A stretch of DNA of 64,000 nucleotides from Bigelowiella natans CCMP2755 (GCA_000320545.1 ADNK01000870.1:1-64000), one strand, 5' to 3'; positions 36,401 through 49,488 are shown, counted from the first letter of the stretch. The notes: generated by a model from the letters alone, not told the origin. Made by a program: numbers and translations.

Positions 36401-37287
36401 TCAATGGGCCAGCAACTTGGCAGGGCAGAAGCGGTGCTGTCGCCAGGGTTAACTGATATGAACAGAAAATAAAAATTAAATGATGAAATTACAAATTATG
36501 GTATAATTTACAATAATTTTCTTACATTTGCGGTTCCTCCTCGGTTCGCACTTCCATGGTTGGCCGGCACGTCCGCGTCATCACCTCCGTTTCCATTAGC
36601 CCAGATTACATTGACAGGTTCAGTCAAATTTAAAGTAAGATTTGGACTGTGAAGAACGAACAGAATCAATACGTAAAACTGGATGAGCATTTAAAGTTTA
36701 GACCTGATAAGCGGGCGGTCGAATTGAATGGTTGTGATGCCATTCATTTGTTGGCATTGAATATCTACCAACGCTTGCTCAGCTAGCTGAGTTACAACGC
36801 GACCAGCTGCCAATTGGAAACTAAAACAAAAGAGGTGAGCCGTCTCCTTGTAACTAAATTGACAATGTGAAAGGATGCATACTCTGCGATCATGGTGTTT
36901 GCACCTCCATCTAAACATGATCCAATCATTGCAATAGCTGGATCCATCGCCAGTCGTTCCTGGTTGAAGCCCAGAGCTACATAGCTTTCGACTTGACCCA
37001 AAACCTCAAAACGAATGTCTGTTGAGTTTGCAACCCAACTGAATGCAATGCCATTCGTGTCGGTGACGAAGAAGCATCTGAATGTGCCATCGGTGGGCAG
37101 AGCTCCAACAACGACGCAATCCGAAACATTTTGGGACTGCGATATAAGGTGCAATGAATGAACTGATGTCATTCTAGATAGTTTTCTACATCATCTCTAG
37201 AAGCACATGAATGCCCTTGATGTGTACAACCTGCCCAAGTGTCAAGGCAACCGCGAAGAGTATGAGCGAGAGGAACCTCGTCAACAT
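33486..37287 (-). CDS. Triple DOMON-cytochrome b561 membrane protein
   Basis: Signal-peptide exon 37287-37231 (19 codons, hydrophobic core LSLILFAVALTL) splices to 37136. Two similar DOMON modules follow (about 37136-36528 and 36447-35830): each has F.WVANSTDIRFEV-like, Y.A.GFN, DPAI..IGSC, LAAGRVVT, and PL.NVIWA.G elements. A linker rich in Pro/Thr/Val (about 35710-35620) leads to a third, diverged DOMON (about 35540-34890: GWVGFGFGSQMIGSTAM, DGVTTVRYIRP). Then a cytochrome b561 core: TIHSAFMWTG, WFYTHITLQT, ELHGRLGLSLF and WSWGHKLTGLAIVVL each supply one of the four heme-ligand His; final helices and a short tail end at 33486. DOMON-b561 (CYBDOM, FRRS1-like) proteins are trans-membrane ferric or other reductases using ascorbate-type donors. 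The first two DOMONs share exon layout, indicating duplication. Confidence 0.9.
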
Positions 37288-39066
37288 GTTGTGTCCAATC
37301 TCACTGGAGATCTTGAATTTTGGAGCAGAGTCCGCGCAATGGGTCGGAACAAACGAACAAACCACAGACCACAAAATACGTGCAAAATTTGCTGCAGCCA
37401 CAAAAAAACTGGCGAGGCACAGGGCAAGCTATTTTTAGATTTTAGGAAAGGAAGACGGGCGTCTAGGTGGCATGTCGCTCATTGAAATACAAAGGCATTT
37501 GCCCTTTGTTGCACGCACGTGCACGAAGAGCGCAATTCTGTGCCGCATCCGCTTACGTTTGAAGGGGATTGTGCTGCTGACATGCATGTCAACATGGCGA
37601 GATGGACTGTTCTTGCAACGACATACCAGGTTTCAAGTTGAAGATCTACACAAGAAATCGAGGAATGTGCTCAAAAATCGAACACTGCTGCTTTTTTTTG
37701 CTCATTCAGCCTCCAAGGAACTCAAGCTTGAGATGCATGGAGACGCATTCCAAAGTTGCATCTCAATTTTCCAAACTTTTTGCAATCATCAACGTTCTTC
37801 CATGAAATGAGTTGCGAATTTCGCACCCGAGACATGATCATTGGACGTCTCGAGCAGAAATGTCATCTCTCCTTTCCAGAAAGTGACGCTTTCGCAGGTC
37901 CTTCAGCTGGAGACCGGTGGGTCCACTTGTGAAACACACGCAAGTCCACGTCCGGACGTCAGGGATTCAATGGTCTCAACGGTCGTTGGAGGAAAGTCTA
38001 GAAGTGTTGGACATTGAGTTCGATCGTGCGTTGTCGCACCCACCACTGATGTCCAGCGCCGGCACACGCACCTTGTGTGTCACGTGCGTTTGCTCTTCCA
38101 GCTTGTGCGTGCGTGTGCTGTGCGTCTTGGCACTTGCTTTGCTGCGTGCTGTCGCACTAGAATGCAACCGTGTGCGGACTAGCGGGCAAGCACCTCCAGT
38201 CGCGCTCACGGTCTAGCAATTGTTTGCATGAGTGCACGCTGGCACGTCCTTTCTGCTGTCTTGTGCCAGTGTGGTGTGCACACATCCCAGCATCTAGACA
38301 TGGCTAGATGGAGCAGAGCTGAGCATGGTTGACACATCGACGACCACGTGGTTTGGCATGGTGCATCGTCTGCATCCCTGCGCAGTTAGATCGAAATTTT
38401 GGCACAACACCTAGCTAGCTAGCTAGCCAGAGACACGTGCATGTCCAAACGTGCACAACATGCATTCTAGCATTGCTAGATTGACAAGCTGCGACTTGCA
38501 AGCTTGCAAGATCAACAACGTGACAATCTAAACAATGACAAATCAAAGCTTTTGACTAGTTAACTCTAGTTGGCACAAGTGAGTTATACCGTTTCAGGGT
38601 AGCCTGACTTGTGCATGCTAGCATGCACTTCATCCCCTTCCTCTAGTGATGGCGATGGCGTTCGTAGCATCCAAGGAGGAGGAATGTTGCTGCTGCCTCT
38701 CAAAGCAGTTACTTCCTCTTTAATTTACCAATCGATTTTCATAAAAGATTGGCAGCGAAGAACTGTCGGACGATGAAAACTACACTTGCAACTGTTCGGA
38801 AACTCTTAAGGTCTACCTATTTGCCATCATCCTCAATTTCAGTAGTTATTTGTATTTCTCCGTCTTGACTCATATTCCTATTTTAACATTCGCGAGTAGA
38901 TGCAGGTTTTATGTGTGCCTGGTGTCCGATCTGCTGCGTCCCCTTAGTAAGGTAGAATTCACACGTTCGCCACACGCCAACACGGATAGGAGAAGAGAAA
39001 GACAGAGAAGGTCAAGGTGATATACTCACAACAACTGTATCAATTAGCATATGTATTGGAAGAGGA

Positions 39067-39114
<48 letters not shown>

Positions 39115-39163
39115 ATTCGTACATGGTCGATATGAAACGCAATGATACTACTTCTCTCGAGGA
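37288..39163. other. Intergenic with CTAG/GCATGC-rich segment and (AG)n tract
   Basis: No gene recognised; a 112-codon frame at 37472-37810 lacks any features. About 37800-38640 is again rich in TAGC/TGCATGC motifs (for example CTAGCTAGCTAGC near 38412, GCATGCTAGCATGC near 38617). An (AG)n tract lies at 39067-39112. Confidence 0.5.
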
Positions 39164-39620
39164 TCATGTACTACAAACCATTATCATTTGCAAATTACAC
39201 CACCTGAGGGAGAAGGGACTACTACTCTGTGCCATTGACGATGCTGCTGCTGCTGCTGTTTGCTTGGCTTCATAATGTGCTTTTGTACGATGCAGATGCG
39301 GGTTTTGTGTGGGAAAAGGAGAATGCGAGGAGGGTTTAGTTGCTTCGGCAGCTCCACTAACAGAAACAGCTCTCCGTTGTTTCTCATAATCACTATTATC
39401 ATGATCCATATTGGTGGCTGTGATGATGGCAGCGTCAGTGCTGTTCCTTCGTGTCGGCGACAAGGCATTGACGGCAGTAGCAGAAAGAGATGGCGACGAC
39501 AATAATGATTCATCACTGCGACCGAATCCGCCTCCTCCTCCTTTTCCTGCTGCTGGCAATACTGCCTCTCCTCCCGATGCTGCTGCTGCAGTAGTAGCCA
39601 CATCTATAATATCCTTGTCG

Positions 39621-39655
<35 letters not shown>

Positions 39656-42600
39656 ATGGAAAGAGGAGGAAATTGTTGCAGCAGGAGAGGGTGCTATACC
39701 CACCACTTCTTCCCCGCCCTCCTTCGCATCAAGATGCTGCTTCTGACGCTGTATGACAGGGGAGAACATAAGCGACGTTGACGTTGAGACGATATCGTTA
39801 TCGTCATCTTCCCCGCGTGCCATTGATGCTGGATTGGGTGCTGTCTGTTGGTGCTGTTGACGTTGGATGTGATCATGATGATGATGATGATGATGGCGAT
39901 TGCCATGACGACGTTTCTGAGCGGTGGTAGGTACCATCGTCATGTAGCTTCTATCGGCAACATCACCATTATCATCATCATCATCATCAGCATCATCATC
40001 ATCATGGAGAGATGGTTGCATTGTCACTCCTGCTGTTGTAACTGATGTTGGATCCGCTGCTGCGTTGGTGGATATGACGGTGGTATTCTGATGCTGCTTT
40101 TGTTTATTCAACGAGAAGAATGACAAGGTGAGGAGGAGGAAGAAGAGGAAGAGGAGAGGAACAGAGAGGAGGAAAACAACAAAATTATGACTAGGGGCGA
40201 GAATGTAATACACACATAATTAGAAAGAGAGAGAATGGTAGAGAAGAGGTAGAGAGAAGAAGCAGCTAGAGGATCAATATCATCAATACTAGTGCACCAT
40301 GAACATTAGGATCGCCGTACCATGTGATTATTGCGCTTAAGCACATGATCTTCACGTTCTTCTCTTTCTAGCATCATCTGTTGTTGTTGTTGTTGCTGCT
40401 GCTGCTGAAGACGGTGTTGATGCTGACTATCTGGATAAAGATGATCTTTAATTTCGCCGCCCCCCTGCCGCTGTTCGTGATGAGATGTTGAGATTGACGG
40501 TTGGGAGTTGTAACCTGTGTTGGTTGTTGTCGCTGTTACTATTATATTGTGAAGAAGATGAGGTGATGATGAAGATGAAGAAGAAACATCATCATGATAA
40601 GTTGCGTGTACATTCTACTCTTCATGTTACACCGTAGGAGAGTACCTAGATATTGTTGTTGCGGCTGCGGTGTTTGTATGCGGTTGCGCAACTTCTTCGA
40701 AATCGAGTGCAGGATAGATGCTGTCTCGAGATACCTTTTCGCCATATACACATAAATATTACTATTTTTTGCTATCATTGTCGAATCTAAATTGCAATAT
40801 ATTTTTTACAATGTTGGATCTATATATATATATTATAGATCCGGTTTTGAACATACGTCTCTCTGATGACTTCCGCGCTGCTCTCCTCATCTTGCTGCTG
40901 CTGCTGCTGCTGTTGCCTCTCTTGTCCACGGATCTTTTCCCAATAATTCTTCTCCAGAATCTGCATCCTCTTTGCATCACCGTCCTGTAGATACTCCAAC
41001 AAGTGCTAAGATATTAAATGAAAAAGGAATGAAGGAACAGTCACTAAAATAATGACGATGACTACGTAGTGATAATTATAACGATGATGTAGTTGTGGAG
41101 GCGGAGGCGGTGGTGGCTAGAAATGCACAAGGAGGTCTCTTGCATTTTCCAATGAGAAGGAAGAAAACTGCATTATTCGTGCAGTATAAATTCTTAGAAT
41201 TGTATATTTGGGCTGTTTCAATGATGTTGGTCGGTTGTCCACGTACTGTTAGCGTGAGTTCTGCCTTTCTCTTCTCTGAAATCGATGACAGTAATGGCGA
41301 TGATGCAGTATCTTGTTCTTCTCCTTCCCCACCCCCCTTCTTTTCGGAGCCCTTCTTATCGGATAATAAGCCGAGAGAATTCCTGCAAGGGAGGATCGAA
41401 AAACAATCTCAACTACAGAGAATGATTCTCTTAACAGAGATACACTATTGTGTTGATGTGAAATACTCGTATCATTTTATTGTGAAGTAGCAGCATCAGC
41501 ATGAAACAGCAGGAGATGTTTGACTCACCATGGTTCAGCATGCGAGCTGATGATATTGGATATTCTCATATCCTCTTGGTCAAGAACTCGTCTCTGTTTA
41601 CGATTGAAAATAAGATTGCATTTAAGTAAGCACGAGTGCTTTCTTGAGTCTCTTTCACTTATCAGCTAGCTACTGCTATTACTATACTACTACAACCACT
41701 ACCACTCCTAAAGCAGCTATTATTGATAAGTTCATTCACAAGCATATCATTACCGTAATTCGAAGTTGACGCTCTACTTCAAGATTTTCATCCTCTTCCT
41801 CATCATCGCCATGTTCCAATTTGCTGCTTCTGGTCTTACCACCACCACTGCTACTGCTGCTACTACTGTGCTTCGTGTCAGTGCTCGTAGTTTTGCTTTT
41901 CTTATGGTGGATGCTGCTAACGTTGCTAGTATTGCCTCCCATTCGTTTGGTACTGATACTGCCTCCCTGCCCCTCTGCTTTCCCAGTAGTGCCTCTGATA
42001 TGATATAATACAAAGATATCAGTTTTCTAAAAATGAGCTATAACGATGTATTATTGCAGTAACGCTTTCTGTCACACCATGCATACCATCGCTGCACTTT
42101 ATCTACATAATAATATTCCTTTTCGAATTACTGTGTGAACATTAAAAAAGAGATATGAAGTATGTATCGATGATGTTTCAGTTGTGTTGTAGCACTAACT
42201 CAGAATTTCCTCCGTCTTCGTCTTCATGCTGGCGCTTATTCTCTTTCACATCCCCCTCTGGACTTTTTTTCCTGTTCTTCTCATCGTCCTTGCCCATGAG
42301 ATGCTGGATACCAACTTCCTCCCTAATACATGATGGCAGGGTCATTGTCAACTAAAGACGTCGCAGAATATTTAGCAGAAAGAAAAAGGGTAACATGACG
42401 GAGTCAATATCACCAATACAGTAAGGCTACACATCGATTACATGCATACAAATATACATACATACATTTTCGCATCCGTCCAGTCCTTCAGGATCACAAA
42501 GCTCAAAGCATGCTGATATAATGCGTGGCAAAACAAGTAAGAAGTAAAGAGAGAAATGTTGTATTAGTACTGTTGGAAGAGGAAAATAAGGTCAATTAGG

Positions 42601-43933
42601 GAATATGTGGAAAATTCAATTATGCATCGTCCCTCTCCTTAACGACAAATTTCTCCATCCAACACAGATTTGTTGTCTTCTCTCTGTCCCACAACTATAG
42701 TCTTTATCACTGCCGAGAGTAATTTTTGTATCCATAGCAAATGATTGTCTACTTGGTTCTTGTCGTCCGTCTTCGTTGACTCCTCATGATCCTTCAAATA
42801 ACAAGCATTATAAGTGATGATACAAGGACAAGGCAGGTAATATAAAGGGCGACAAACCTTTCTCCTTCGTTCTAAGACTTTCATAAGTAGCTCATACTGA
42901 TATTCTACAAGTAGTGTGCATGTGTTGGAGTTACGATTTATTCAGTTAAAAATGATGCGTGATGTTAAAGGTTTAAGGGGAAAGCGAGACTGTAGTCACC
43001 CCTAAGTTTTTTCTTCATCGCTCCATCCTTCCATTCCAACAATTTCGAGAAAACTGAAAAGTTGTACTCGGTGATGTCGCAACGGAAAATGAGCTGCTTT
43101 AGGACGTCGAACAAGAAGTCCTGTTGGGTCTCCGCTTCTACTTTCGTTTGTGCAAGTAAATCCTATTTGTATTTCATTTGTCATCATACAAATTACTGCA
43201 AAGAGAATATCATTGGTTTGAATAATTTCCATAATATTCGGAAACCTTTGTAGTCTGGTCGCGGTGTAGCTTCTCATCTGCCGATTTATTCAAAGATAGT
43301 CACTGTGAAAACAAGATTTGTTGCATACAAATTTATCTCCTGACCATCAAGATTCCGCAGCGCATCTATACCCGCCTTCATTTCCCCAATAACTCCGAGT
43401 TTCAGCTTATCCTTGTATTTACTGCACGTATTGTGAAAGGAAATACGTTAATAAGTACGTCAGTTAATTCAATATAAGAGACTTCACCTGATTTCAGAGA
43501 AAATCCCCTGAGACACTGAATTCTGCCTGTGGGTGAGGATATATGAAAATGTAATGAATAAGAAGATGATGGCAACATGCTTTTGAAGAGCTGCGAGGAT
43601 ACTATTGATTTGACTTCAGTTTACTCACTGTTGGCCATCTTTCGTAGAATCCCCGCCTTCCGGAGTGTGCTTTATGTCTTTCCCGCCTCCGGATGTGCTT
43701 CCGGAGGATTCACGAAACTTTGTCAACCAATCACCTCCAGCTGTAAGGGTTTTAGATTTGCACAATCAATAAAAAAATTTATCTCAGGTGGTCTTCTTCA
43801 GGATTCATTCTCTCTCTTTCAGTTATTTCTGCCAAGGAAGTGAGAGCATACCACCAACAGCGATGACGAAGGCAATGGGTAGAACGATGTAGAGGAAGGC
43901 ATAGTAGCCAATTGCAGACACCACCGAACCCAT
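39164..43933 (-). CDS. Unrecognised protein: one N-terminal helix, helical body, low-complexity tail
   Basis: The first exon from ATG 43933 encodes a hydrophobic helix (YYAFLYIVLPIAFVIAVGG). Following exons, read by frame and GT-AG sites, include about 43745-43631 (Gly/Ser/Lys-rich), 43430-43340 (KYKDKLKLGVIGEMKAGIDAL), 43170-43005 (LLAQTKVEAETQQDFLFDVL), 42906-42859, 42797-42640, 42350-42200, 42000-41757 (Ser/Gly/acidic), 41590-41530, 41384-41250, 41006-40850 (EYLQDGDAKRMQILEKNYWEK), 40755-40650 and about 40540-40350. The last exon, about 40097 to 39164, encodes His, Gln, Asp and Ala runs. The pyrimidine-rich stretch before 40097 suits a 3' splice site. I recognise no family; an integral membrane anchor with a long coiled or helical cytosolic part is all that can be said. 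Exon borders are approximate. Confidence 0.5.
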
Positions 43934-44943
43934 TATAGCAGGTTTTCTTTCTAGGTCTTGGCTCGAGCAGCAGATTCGAGGAGGTGGAGGGACATGATGA
44001 GGATGGTGGATTCCGTTGAGTAAATGATTTCTCCAGCCTACGCACCGACAGCATGTTATTAGGACAAAAAATGAGCATGTAATATCCTGTGAAACTCTTA
44101 CATCCAGTAATGTTTCCCAAACTTTCCCCCATGAAAAGAATCTCAACATTTTTTGTAGACCACATTAGGTAGATGTTATTGGGAATTATGATGTGTCTCC
44201 AAAAAACTTAATAAAACTGTTGCAATTATTGTTGCACTGATTAATTTAGTTGTTGGAGTCGGCATTCTTGCCCCGCTTGCGTTCGAGCCTCTCACTTTCC
44301 GCCGTGGTCTTGCTGTTTGGGGAGGGGGAACTCAGAATTGCATGATGATCATGCAGTTACTGCATTCAAGCAACACTCACTAGATTTGGGAGGTCCACAA
44401 CGGGTGCACGATCACGCTGGACGACGAGGCTGTGCGACTGGCGGCAGGAAAGTCGCACAGCTAGACAGGCGTGCTAGCGTGCAAGCGTGACTTTGCAAGC
44501 ACGTCACACCGCAGTTCAAATTGACGTGCAGTGCATTTGCCACACTCCGGGCAATCATTGCCACACATGTGTGGATGCAATGTGAGCACTCATTGTGGCT
44601 GTGGAACGTTTGTGAACACCATGCTTGCATGCACGCACTAGCGCACGTGAAGCAGCACTGCTAGACTGAAGTGGTGCACGGAGCGCGCGCACGCACGCAC
44701 GCATCGCATGTCAGACGTGTGATCGATTTGTGTTCACAGTGGTGCGATGTGTGTGCCATGCATTCAAGTTTCTCAGAGTCTGCCATTCCAATTCACATGG
44801 CACGCGTTGGAAGCATATCACAAATTGCAACACTGTTAGCTCATGCGATGCATGCCAGCATGCCAGCATGTTGATGTCTCTAGATCGCATACTCAATGAT
44901 GATTACTTGAGTAATGTTGTCGTTGAATGATGGTGCACGTTAA
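43934..44943. other. Intergenic, GC-richer TGCA/CTAG island
   Basis: No gene recognised. About 44380-44940 is rich in GCACGC, TGCATGC and TAGC words and includes a (GCAC)n-like run at 44683-44703. Likely promoter of the gene starting at 43933 lies at the left edge. Confidence 0.5.
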
Positions 44944-45838
44944 CTAATGGACAATGTTGTCATTCACAACAGTTTTAGTTGTTTCATTGAACGATTTGTT
45001 CTGAAACTTCTTCACAGGAGATTGAACCTTGTTGTAGATTGAAAGTGACTTGAGGTAAGTGGAAGGATCGCATCTTCTATTTTCAGCTGCCTTTTCATCA
45101 TCTTCATCCCTGCCATAGAGAGTCATTCGCACTGTATACGTTCCTGGAATTGCCCACTTGGACATATCACAAAAATCGCAATGAAACTCGGTGCCCAAAT
45201 AAGTATTATCGTCGACTGGCCGTTCTTTCATGAATTGAATTTCCTTCACCTAAGAAGAATGGGACAATTTCTCACACTCTACATTTCGGGCACACAAATT
45301 AGCAGAATAGGATTGATGTTAATGAATTGTTTTTATGTCCTGTCATCTCGTTCTTCCCCAATACTTATCGCCGAGAAGTATGCGAGTGCACACCTTTGGG
45401 TTCCCCGATTTAATTAGATTCTGAAGAAGCTGTTTGAAATCCAATCTCTGAGACTTCAAAGACTTTAGCAAACCGTGAAGTAAAAGCGGATACTGTGAGA
45501 CCTGCTTCCTTAAAGTGTCATTCCATGCGACAACTACTACCGTGGCGCTATGCGACTTGCAAGTCACGGTAAAATCATATTTATGTTTTTTTTGTGCGGG
45601 TGTCTTGAAAAAAGCTTCTGGGGCCAGAATATCTGTTTTAAGAGACTGAAGAGTAAGCTTTTTGCACACGGGGTCTTTATAGTGCTTAAATCCGCCACCG
45701 TTAAGAGGTATAGAAGCGGTTTTTACGGTATCCACGCGTTTCGACGAACTTACCTTTTAGGTTACGAAAAATAATGATTTAATATGCTTCGTACTGATTC
45801 TGTAATTTGGTGCCGAAGAGGAAAAATATCATATATAA

Positions 45839-45887
<49 letters not shown>

Positions 45888-48242
45888 TCCTGGTGCTGGT
45901 GTATGTTAAGGCATGTATCGAAATATGGCCGTCTATGAGGTGATATTTTGCTACTTTAGTGTACATCAGAATATAATAATGACACATTTTCGCTCCCAAT
46001 AGATAGAACAGGTGTTTCCTGCCCATGGGAGAATTATGCCTCTCGCTCTCCATTAGTATGTTTCACCTCTCCCTCAATGATGAAACCACTGAAGACCGCG
46101 TCATCGTTCTCTATGAAAATGGTCTCTCCCCTATTAAACTTCCATATCTAGACATAGGCAGGTAGGAACCAGTAATGAATTAGCTAACAATTCTAACATT
46201 TGCTTGGATGTGTTGATGCCATTGAATCATAATCGTAGTTTGACAAAATATCTAAACAGACATATTTTGCTCAGTTTCGATCACACTCTCCGAATCAGAA
46301 TCATCTTATTATTGCAGAACCTGTGTAAATCCTGCCAAGAAACGCAACGTTCTGAGTTTTATATCCTCGAAGCCCCTGACACGTTTGAGGTTCTCCGCGA
46401 ACGCTTTCTGTTGCCTGCTTTCTGTGTTCGTTGGAGGAACACAGGAAAGAGAGAATCAGTCTGTATGCGTTTATTACTCTATCTGGACCAGAAACATTGT
46501 TGAAGAAAGTTTAGTAGTGATCATTAGAAGTCCACCAGTTACTAAGCGCTTTTTCTCGAGTTTGTTTATGTTGATAGAGATTAAGCAGCAGTCTGATATG
46601 ATCCGTATTGAAAGATTTGGTTAGGGGGATGTGTAGAAGTGCGTGCGTGCGTGTGTGTGTGTGTGTTTCTCCTTCGAAGGGTTAGCGATGGCAGGAGGGT
46701 GTAAGTATGTTAATCATACAGATCTCCAGTATGTTACCTGACATTGCTATAACATGATGCTTCCGCAAGGGGTTTTCCTTCGCGATGGATACGCTGAACC
46801 CTTGGGCGCATTGATTAAAGGGCAGAGAGCTGTAGTTATCCACTCCAAATGCGTCTCCCACCTGCAGTACGTGAACGTACATTGCGTCGTTTCCGCGGAG
46901 ATAATCGGGTGAGAGCGTCTTCAAAATCGCTTGCGAGACACCAGATTTCCATTCTGCTGTCCTATATAATATGACACGCCCAAGCACAGGATACATAGCT
47001 ATGTGTACATTGTCAGGATTAATATCACACATAGTCTCATGCGATTCCAACGGTTATAGAGAAATTAACAAAACGCAATAAATTCTATTACAACACAGGA
47101 GGAAAACAATGAAAGGAATTTATCAATATCTAAGATACCAGTGGCGAGGATAAATGTCTTCGGAACAAACTGGTTCGCAGTGTATCTTTCCGAAGCGATT
47201 CTGCATGCGAAAGCACGGCACAAGTGGTCTTTTGCGGTCAATTAGTAGGAGAGTGCCCGAATAAATTATGAAGAAATCTTCTACCGCGTCTCCAGGCTGA
47301 GGTATATAATAGAAATTTTAAGAAGGTGAAGAAGAAGAATTAGGCAAATTAATTTCTTATAATTTTTCAACCTTGTAGATCGTACTTCCTGCTTTAGCCT
47401 CCCTTACCATGCCAAGCTTGGCTACAATTGTCTGCATACGCTTTCCGAGCTTAGTGAAGTAAAAACGGAGTTTAAGGAGCATATTTTGAATGTCTATCGT
47501 CTCCATGGATGTGCGTTCACTAGGGGGTTTCTGCAGTATTTTCTTATTAAGATTTAATGCATTGATGTCATGAAAATCGCCACGTTTACTGAGCCACGAG
47601 GGCACTACACTATCCACCGACGGGAGGTATGATGAAGAAGACGATGATGGCGAAGATTGTGGTATTTTTCGTTTCTCTAATGATACATAATGGCGACGGG
47701 GACTTCTCATATGCAGGAAGTCGACGGAGCGTGATACCCTCATATGTCTGTGTTTTTTGGTATTTGCTCTTGTCGATGACTTGAGAACTCGTTCAGTAAG
47801 GCCGGTGGTTCTATTTGCGAATCTATGGTTTATGATATCGAGGGTATCCTGGGTCTTTCTTTTGTTCCTGTCGTAACTAAATGCATGGGTGCGTCGAGAG
47901 GGCAAGAGAGCCGCAGCCACTTTGTGGGTGAAAGCAGAGCTGGTAGCCGCTTTTTTGAGCGCTGGGCAGCTTGAGCTATGCATCAGATGCTTTCGTAGTT
48001 GGTATGCGCTCTTATTCTTCTTCAATACGATATTGGGGGGAGAAACCGAGGCCCGAGCGGCAGCGCGCATCTTCCTTCGTGCGTATTGAAATTCATTTTG
48101 ACGTACTAGCAAGCTGTTTGGGTCCTCTGCATATATAGGAATACATCAGTTCTTTCGGTTGCACTTCTACCTTTTCACATCATTTCGTACCTTTTAATGG
48201 TGTGTAAGGATGAGGGCGATTCACTTCCGATGATCCCAACAT
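44944..48242 (-). CDS. Protein with two degenerate cyclic-nucleotide-binding-like domains, no channel
   Basis: ATG at 48242 opens an exon to about 48193; the next exon (about 48132 to 47360) encodes a basic, Ser-rich region ending in a helix and the start of domain 1 (LGMVREAKAGSTIYK). It continues through an exon about 47296-47140 (GDAVEDFFIIYSGTLLI) and one to about 46735 (VGDAFGVDNYSSLPF). Domain 2: about 46440-46330 (AFAENLKRVRGFEDIKLRTLRFLA), about 46150-46040 (NRGETIFIENDDAVFSGFIIEGEV), about 45700-45390 (ILAPEAFF, FTVTCKSHSATVVVV). A C-terminal exon ends at 44944. The beta-roll framework of CNBDs is clear, but the phosphate-binding cassette (normally FGE(L/I)A and RAA) is not conserved in either copy, so nucleotide binding is doubtful. 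No transmembrane pore or kinase is visible. Confidence 0.7.
45840..45888. repeat. (CT)n microsatellite
   Basis: Uninterrupted dinucleotide run, intronic in the gene on the minus strand, where it reads (GA)n. Confidence 0.95.
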
Positions 48243-48756
48243 TGCCCCCTCAAATATACTAGGGGCGTGATGAAGGGGCGAAACGAAGAATGGGATGAGC
48301 GACTTGGGAAAGCAACTTACGGTTATGTAGGCTCAAATTTATGTTCCAAAGATATCCGTTTTCCTAGATGTACAAATGTACTTAGTCTTAGTTTGGTTTG
48401 TCGCAGATACTAAATTCCATGTCTTTCTCTCTCAAATTGGGGGCGAGCTTCGACATCTTTTTGTGCTAGAAACTACTACTAAAGTACAATCCAATTTGTA
48501 AATTGTGAATTTTTGGCATTTCTTCATTGCGACATGGGATAAGAGTGTCGCTTGTGCACGAATATCCGATGTATCGTGCATATTCTTTCTCCTAACAAAA
48601 ACTACTGAGCACTGCCCAGGATACCTCGGATACGAGAGATTGAGGATTCGGAACAGTCTTTGCAAGGAGGGGGGAGGAGGAGTTGGAATCGTTCAACCAG
48701 GGAATGGAACCTAGCGATGGTTTATGAGAACTATGATGAACAAAAGCCAACGTATT
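48243..48756. other. Intergenic, no gene seen
   Basis: Short open frames only. It lies upstream of the CNBD-like gene and probably holds its promoter. Confidence 0.4.
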
Positions 48757-48954
48757 TCACCTTCTAACTTTATACTTAGGGGCTGCTATATCTACTACCG
48801 CATCAGTTTTAAGTGTGGCCATCATGATGATAACTGTAGTTATCAAACATGATCCCGCAATAGCGAACAATATTGGACGCTTTGGGCCATCACGAATGGG
48901 AATTTTGTTGCGTGGCGGTGCAAACGGTAACGTATATCTATTATTTATGTGAGA
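48757..48954 (-). CDS. Possible small single-helix membrane protein (5' exon unresolved)
   Basis: An open segment ends in TGA near 48757. It encodes a Pro/Arg-rich start (PPRNKIPIRDGPKRP), one clear hydrophobic helix (ILFAIAGSCLITTVIIMM) and a short basic tail (KYKVRR). No ATG begins the frame, but a plausible 3' splice site lies at about 48942 (AATAATAG), so a short first exon upstream is likely. Size and layout fit small tail-type membrane proteins; no family recognised. Confidence 0.4.
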   Translation of the reverse strand, partial: SHINNRYTLPFAPPRNKIPIRDGPKRPILFAIAGSCLITTVIIMMATLKTDAVVDIAAPKYKVRR

Positions 48955-49021
48955 GAAGAAAGAGACAGAGAGCACAGAACGAGATCAGGATAACGGTAAC
49001 ACTAATGTCATTGTCATTTTA

Positions 49022-49488
49022 ATTCTTGCTGATGGCGCAAAATTGACAGAAGCGTTAGCAGCATCCGGTCGAGGGCCTGTGGCTTTGGAAGGGTTATCAA
49101 ATTCATTTTTGAAGGAGGTAATTTCAAGTTACCACCAGCGCCACCACCACCAGCATCATAATCGCACTTATTACTATACTACTACATATTCAAATGTATT
49201 AGGCAATTGATCATCATCACACTTTTTACTATACTACTACATACTCAAATGTATCAGGCAATTGAAGAAGATCCTGATATATTGGACTATGATAAATATT
49301 TGGAAAAGAGAGATAGCCAATTTCTACATAATGACTCACCAGCAGCAGGAGCAGCTGGTGCCAGTAGTAGTAGTAGTAAGAAGGATGTTCAACATACATC
49401 TTCTCAAGGCCATACAACTCAAAGTAGTAGTAGTAGTAGTAATAGTAGTACACATCGTCTGCATACCAAGAGCATTCAAACGGATATT

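Noticed and set aside
37472-37810. 112-codon plus-strand frame upstream of the DOMON-b561 gene
   Set aside because: No recognisable motif, atypical Cys/Arg/Leu composition and no neighbouring exons; probably chance.
44683-44703. Alternating GCGCGCACGC run as a regulatory or Z-DNA site
   Set aside because: Short and within an island of similar composition; nothing supports function.
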